From Nitritalea halalkaliphila LW7 (GTDB taxonomy: Bacteria; Bacteroidota; Bacteroidia; Cytophagales; Cyclobacteriaceae): a stretch of DNA of 41,935 nucleotides. The stretch's first letter is position 1, and each line of letters begins with the position of its first letter. Where the stretch lies: contig NZ_AJYA01000012.1 of assembly GCF_000265075.1 (NCBI RefSeq), forward strand, positions 41 to 41,975, written 5' to 3'. A program made the position numbers and the translations under genes. Under the pieces are notes generated by a model that was not told the origin of the DNA, made no database searches, and saw nothing but the letters and a program-made list of their open reading frames with translations. Shown piece by piece: positions 37,650 to 41,935 of this stretch.

Positions 37650-38360
37650 ATGGAAGCAGTATCTCCCCAGGCGCATGCCACCTTGTATGCACAAGACATG
37701 CTCTTTTTAACACAGGAGGATGTCGCAAAATTCGAGCAAGTGATTCAGGCTCAGGCCTTGCAGGCCAAATATGCGCATGTGGCGCAGCCGCAAGTAGCAG
37801 AAACCACCGCCCCTAAATCGGCACAAGTGGCACCTGTTCCTGTTGCTGACAAAAGCGTGACTCCCCAGGCCGCGACTCCTCAGACAAAACCTTCGCAGAC
37901 GGTCCCTATCGCTCCCACACCTACTTCTAGCCCACCACCTGTAGCGGTTCAACAGCAGATGGAAGAAGAGCGGCCTTCCGAGGTCTTACTTCCCTCCTAC
38001 CGTGGTGCATTTGAGCGGCAGGTGCTTATCGTTCATCGCGGTGGTAGGCTTTCGGATGCTGAGGACTTGATGCTTCGTAATCTCATCGCTGCCTGCCAGC
38101 TGAGTCTTAAAGATGTAGCGGTTTTGGATGAGAATAATTTGGCTGCCAGCAGCAAAGAAGCCATGGAAAAGCTTAACCCTGCATTCATTCTGAGTTTTGG
38201 CATCAATCATCCCTATTTGGGTGGCTTTGAGGCCAAATACAAACGTGTGACCAACAGCCTGTCGAGCTATGTCTGGGCGGATGATTTACGAGATTTAGAA
38301 CTTGATAAGGCGCTTAAACGTTCTTTATGGAATGTTTTAAAAGAGCAATTTAATTTATAA
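37650..38360 (+). CDS. Hypothetical protein with Pro/Ala/Thr-rich linker
   Basis: From the ATG at 37650 the protein is 236 residues. An N-terminal helical segment (AHATLYAQDMLFLTQEDVAK) is followed by a linker of about 80 residues dominated by Pro, Ala, Thr, Gln and Val. A C-terminal alpha/beta domain then begins at RQVLIVHRGGRLSDAEDLML and includes PAFILSFGINHPYLGGFEA and ALKRSLWNVLKEQF. The C-terminal domain faintly recalls the small Rossmann-like folds of DNA polymerase III psi or uracil-DNA glycosylase-like proteins, but no motif is decisive. It ends 4 bases before the DUF3817 gene. It is read as part of the thioesterase only because of the frameshift upstream. Confidence 0.65.
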   Translation: MEAVSPQAHATLYAQDMLFLTQEDVAKFEQVIQAQALQAKYAHVAQPQVAETTAPKSAQVAPVPVADKSVTPQAATPQTKPSQTVPIAPTPTSSPPPVAVQQQMEEERPSEVLLPSYRGAFERQVLIVHRGGRLSDAEDLMLRNLIAACQLSLKDVAVLDENNLAASSKEAMEKLNPAFILSFGINHPYLGGFEAKYKRVTNSLSSYVWADDLRDLELDKALKRSLWNVLKEQFNL

Positions 38361-38364
38361 GTTC

Positions 38365-38688
38365 ATGAGTGTAGACAGCAAAAAGAGCAAGCGATTAAAA
38401 ACCTTCCGGGTAGTGGGTATCGCCGAAGGAATTTCCTTTCTTTTACTCCTATTTATCGCGATGCCTTTAAAATATGTATGGGACTGGCCTTTGGCCGTCA
38501 AATATGTAGGTTGGGCCCATGGTGTGCTGTTTGTGGCCTATATTTATGTCGTGTTTCCTGCCGCGCGTATTATGCAGTGGAGCTTTTCGAAAACTTTTTT
38601 CGCATTGGTAGCTTCATTACTGCCTTTTGGACCTTTTATTTTCGACCGCAATATGACGCAGGAAGAAAAAGAATTTATACAAGCATAG
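38365..38688 (+). CDS. DUF3817 family small membrane protein
   Basis: The 107-residue protein has about three membrane helices and the DUF3817 pattern: FRVVGIAEGISFLLLLFIAM, then VKYVGWAHGVLFVAYIYVV, and the C-terminal LLPFGPFIFDRNM. Members are widespread and uncharacterised. It starts 4 bases after the hypothetical protein and ends 10 bases before the kinase-fold gene, so these three probably form one operon. Confidence 0.85.
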   Translation: MSVDSKKSKRLKTFRVVGIAEGISFLLLLFIAMPLKYVWDWPLAVKYVGWAHGVLFVAYIYVVFPAARIMQWSFSKTFFALVASLLPFGPFIFDRNMTQEEKEFIQA

Positions 38689-38698
38689 CCCTTTGTCT

Positions 38699-39751
38699 AT
38701 GGCCTTAATCAGCAAAAAGAAAATCACCTATCCCATCGGGAAGCCGTTGCGCAACTATTTGATAAAATATGGGCGTCAGGTAAACTTTCCGATTCACTAC
38801 AGTGACCTCTTGCGGTACACAGGATCCATTCCTTTATATGATTATAAGGGGAATGATACTTTATGGGAGACGGTATTTTTTGCTGAGTCAGATCGCGAGG
38901 AAATCCACCATAATGTTAAGAAAATATATGCGCTTCTGAAGGCTGAGGGCGATATGAGTGTGATGTCCCACTTGTATGTAGATCGGATCGATCTCTGCAT
39001 TTATGGGAATACGCAGCCCTTTCGGGTACGCATCGTGAATCGTATAAATGACAACTTCGATTATTATTATGTGAAGCATGCGGATGCCTCACGTGTGTAT
39101 GGGTTGGAGTTGGAGCATTTGCTTTCTCCTAATCGAATCAATTATCTCGTCCATGAGAATACGCTAATCGAGGAGCACATCGCCGGAATTCCGGGCGAGC
39201 AGTTCATGCGCCAGCATATTCACGATCCTAATTTGAATCCGATTCGACTGGCTAAGGAGTTTGTTAAGTTTAATGAACGCTGTTTTGTCCGCTTGTTGGG
39301 CGACATGCATTCTTCTAACTTTGTGGTGGACGTCACACCTGATTTTGAGGAAACGCATTACCGTATTCGGGCGATTGATTTTGATCAGCAGTCGTATGAG
39401 GGCAAGAAGTCTATTTATCTGCCCCAGTATTTTAAGCAGAACAATGCGCTTATTCAGTTGGGGATGAAATACATGACGCCAGAGAGTATGGTGCAGTATC
39501 AGCGTGAGGAGCGGGCGTTGATTGCGAATCGTGTAAAGAGTTCGAAGATTGAGATTGAGGATATTTTAGCGGCTATGGAGGCGGATACAATTAGTACGCA
39601 GACGAACATTTATTCACTTCGGGACGAGCTGGCGAAGCATTATAAGGAACCACGTTTTTTAAAATGTCAGAATATGGGTCAGATCCTGCGTGAGAGCTTG
39701 CGGCAGTTACTGATAAAGTCTGGGCAGCAGGCTTCTGACGTTAGTTTGTAG
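38699..39751 (+). CDS. Kinase-fold protein of unknown substrate
   Basis: The 350-residue soluble protein carries what look like the essential residues of the protein-kinase/aminoglycoside-phosphotransferase fold. Lys126 in YYYVKHADASR fits the ATP lysine, with a Glu ten or so residues later in GLELEHLL. IEEHIAGIPGE (158-166) fits the hinge, LLGDMHSSNFVV (Asp202, Asn207) the catalytic loop, and RAIDFDQQ (Asp227) the metal-binding DFG equivalent. It could phosphorylate a small molecule, sugar or protein. No neighbour names the substrate. I start it at the ATG at 38699 rather than the TTG two codons earlier. Codon use near the end shifts toward G and T (many GAG, TTG, GCG). Confidence 0.65.
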   Translation: MALISKKKITYPIGKPLRNYLIKYGRQVNFPIHYSDLLRYTGSIPLYDYKGNDTLWETVFFAESDREEIHHNVKKIYALLKAEGDMSVMSHLYVDRIDLCIYGNTQPFRVRIVNRINDNFDYYYVKHADASRVYGLELEHLLSPNRINYLVHENTLIEEHIAGIPGEQFMRQHIHDPNLNPIRLAKEFVKFNERCFVRLLGDMHSSNFVVDVTPDFEETHYRIRAIDFDQQSYEGKKSIYLPQYFKQNNALIQLGMKYMTPESMVQYQREERALIANRVKSSKIEIEDILAAMEADTISTQTNIYSLRDELAKHYKEPRFLKCQNMGQILRESLRQLLIKSGQQASDVSL

Positions 39752-39786
39752 GAGGAAGCTGATGTTATGCGGGTATGAAGGTCCAT

Positions 39787-39819
39787 AAAAAAAGGGGTAA
39801 TTTAAATTTACCCCTTTTA
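39787..39819. terminator. Bidirectional terminator between convergent genes
   Basis: AAAAGGGGTAA and TTACCCCTTTT form an 11-base-pair stem around TTTAAAT, with A and T runs on either side. It serves the kinase-fold gene (plus) and the leucine-rich-repeat gene (minus, stop at 39831). Confidence 0.85.
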
Positions 39820-39830
39820 TGACGAAAATC

Positions 39831-41935
39831 CTAGAAAAACCTCACCGTAATCTGTGGATTGCTCGACTTAAAGCGATCCACCACACGACTGCTAATCTTC
39901 GTGTTAAAACAAATCACACTGCTTAACTCCGGCAACTTCTCCAACTGCTTAATCGAACGTACCGTCGTGTTCGCCAAATCGATTTCACGTAATTCAAGCA
40001 AACTCTCCACTCCACGCAAGTTCTTGACATTCGTGCCCGAAATATTCAACCTCTCCAGCTGAGGAAAAGCCGTCAGCTCCCGAAGATCACTGATCCCCGT
40101 ATTCGACAGATCCAAAGACTTTAAGCGACCTAAACTTAATAAGGGACTTAAATCTTGCAAAGGCACCTGAGAAAGCTGCAACTCTTCTAAAAGTGTGAAA
40201 TGCTGCAAATGACTCAAATCATATAAAGGAGCATCAAACACATGCAGCGAACGCAAATTATTAAACACCTCCAAAGGAGCTAAATCCTCTACACGCGTTC
40301 TTTCGATCTGCAACTTATGCTGCGCAGTTATCCGATGCAAATGCGTACTAGACGGTAAGGTCTGCACAGCGTCCCCCTGAAAAAGTAAGCCTCTCCATTC
40401 ACTACTCAAACCCTCATACCAGGCCGTTAACTCTTCCGTACGGTAAATTAAATCGACATCTGGCCGCTCCATATAAAAGGTCGGCGTCTCCTCTGCTCTA
40501 ACCTCAGTGCCGTCAGCCTCTATACGCTTAAGCTTCTCTAAGCGCGACAAGAAATTGATGTTTCGGACAGCAGTGCGATTTAACTCTAAATGCTCTAAAT
40601 TAACCAAACTAATAAGCATTTGAATAGTGCGAACCTCTGTATCATTAGCGAGCAAGTGCGTAAGTGTACCCAACTGCGCCACTGGATTTAAATCTTCAAC
40701 CTGCGTGCCACTAATATTTAAATAGTTTAGCTTTTTAAAGCGCGTGATAGGGCTTAAAACAGCGAGAGATGACTCAGAGAGATTGAGGGAATCCATTCCC
40801 ACTAAGCTGGATAAACGCTCTACGCTTGGCATATCACTATCTAACCCTTCATAACGCTCCGAAAGCACCTTTCTCCAAGACGAAGGAAGCTCAGCCCACC
40901 AGTTCTGTAGATTCTCCACATTATGAATCAGTAGAACTCTGCGGTTTTTACGTACGAATCCGTCTGCCTCACGCTCGGGAATACGTGTTCTATCTGCATA
41001 AACACGCTGCAAGCTCGACTTTCCTGAAATAGGATCGAGGGAGGCCACGTCAGTTGCATTAATAATAAGAATACGCAGCTTGTCCAGATTACGCAAAGGA
41101 TCCAAATCCACTAAATTGGTTTCACGTAGATCCAACTCCTGCAGGCCTTCTAAACTCGCGATCAAATCAAAATTGATTAGAAAATTTTTCCCGGCGTCTA
41201 AAATCTCAAGCTGCTTGAGCTCTTGAATGTGCTCGAAGTTATTGAAACCTGACTCACGCAAGTATAACTTGCGTAATGCGGTAAAGGAATTCAGCACAGA
41301 AAATGACACCACAGGCGTTCGCTCTGCACGCAATACCTCTAAATTCTTTAAATTTCCCAACTCCGAAATATCGTCTACGCGCGTATCCGAAATGTTAAGC
41401 GCTTTTAATCGGTCAGAGTATTTTAAAAATTGAAGATCACGCACCTGTGCTCCAGAAATATCTAAGTACTCCAGATAGGTCACATTACTAATAGGGCCTA
41501 AATCTTCGATCTCCGTACGACTCATGTCGATGTATTTCAGCTCTCGCAGAACAGAAATAGGCGCTAAGGAAGTTATTAACGGGTTTTCACGGATGATGAG
41601 TGAATCCAAATTCGCTATCTTATAAAGCTCATCCGTACTAAGTGAATCCCCATAAAAATTAAACTTCTCGCGGAAATATACCTCCCACTCGAAGGTAGAG
41701 ACGCCCACCATTCAGCTAACTCTTTATCTCGAGAGAGACGCGTCGTATATACACTCGCAATCTTGATTTCATTGCTACTTTTATCCACATTAATCTCTAC
41801 GAAGCGTGGACGCGTATTTGATATTTTTTCCTTATTAAGACCAACAGCAGTCAAGGTCCTATCTAAGGAAACTAGAAAACTGAGCTCACCATTATCCTTC
41901 GAAGCTTACCTCACGAACTTAATTAAAGCTGACAT
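39831..41935 (-). CDS. Large leucine-rich-repeat protein, N-terminus broken and running to the window edge
   Basis: About 700 residues are visible, made almost wholly of SDS22-type leucine-rich repeats of 22-23 residues, for example LEYLDISGAQVRDLQFLKYS and LERLNISGTNVKNLRGVESL. They come in three blocks, each introduced by a Trp-rich segment: LAEWWASLPSSW, QNWWAELPSSWRKVL and TAWYEGLSSEWRGLL. Such proteins usually bind other proteins. The frame breaks near 41687, where one T is missing (repair joins the first Trp motif to EVYFREKFNF), and again near 41905, where an in-frame stop follows MSALIKFVR. The N-terminal domain before the first repeat contains GELSFLVSLDRTLTAVGLNK and RFVEINVDKSSNEIKIAS. 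Whether the ATG at 41935 is the real start cannot be seen. No signal peptide is evident. Confidence 0.75.

Noticed and set aside
1..41935. Programmed ribosomal frameshifting as the cause of the split genes
   Set aside because: The shifts lack slippery heptamers with downstream structures, occur in unrelated genes at random places, and the downstream frames mostly need an added base in a homopolymer.
1..41935. CRISPR arrays, insertion sequences, prophage, tRNA or rRNA genes
   Set aside because: I saw no regularly spaced direct repeats, transposase motifs, phage genes or RNA-gene signatures. Repeats in 39831-41935 are leucine-rich-repeat codons.

Overview
The window is about 42 kb of a Bacteroidota chromosome. 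Evidence for this is a T9SS-type C-terminal sorting domain on a secreted subtilase, an adjacent pair of glycine-lipid-type acyltransferases, the GyrA/GyrB sequence type, several lineage-restricted hypothetical proteins, and repeated matches to the Bacteroidota -7 promoter element TAnnTTTG. An aerobic, pigmented, light-using member (Cytophagia-like) fits best, because a proton-pumping rhodopsin, lycopene cyclase and Blh retinal synthase sit together and an oxygen-dependent HemF is present. The genus cannot be named from this sequence alone.

Layout. 1-1010: start of gyrB (minus). 1363-4196: rhodopsin, crtY and blh (plus). 6366-4171: two acyltransferases and a CoA-binding protein (minus). 6604-12520: SDR, methyltransferase, class III aminotransferase, penicillin acylase-type hydrolase and MsrB (plus). 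16211-12668: molybdenum cofactor cluster moeA-moaD-moeB-moaE-mog (minus). 18144-16321: a nitronate monooxygenase-like protein with a Cys-rich tail. 20121-18455: a conserved protein of unknown function. 24998-20179: secreted PIG-L deacetylase, 33-residue membrane peptide, SSS sodium symporter and DinB-like protein. 26366-25161 and 28970-26406: TPR protein and gyrA. 30863-29062: outer-membrane-type protein and a small exported repeat protein. 31615-30962: rpe. 33370-31662: subtilase. 33479-35604: TrpF-like protein, hemF and PAP2 phosphatase. 36274-35615: pcm. 36364-39751: riboflavin synthase, acyl-CoA thioesterase, hypothetical protein, DUF3817 protein and a kinase-fold protein. 41935-39831: large leucine-rich-repeat protein running off the end.

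The most coherent biological unit is the light-harvesting block. CrtY makes beta-carotene, Blh cleaves it to retinal, and the rhodopsin (D89/T93/E100, Schiff-base K226) uses it. The rhodopsin carries Gly144 in a WGxxST motif in helix 5, the position that leaves room for a carotenoid antenna in xanthorhodopsin. A strong terminator separates the rhodopsin from crtY-blh.

The most striking property of the raw sequence is about 17 apparent single-base frameshifts in 15 genes, nearly all in short homopolymers and mostly deletions. Each can be repaired by one base to give one full-length protein whose length is divisible by three. This looks like residual long-read assembly error rather than gene decay, and it produces false gene splits, one false gene fusion and several hidden signal peptides. 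I therefore annotate whole genes across the shifts and state where each shift lies.
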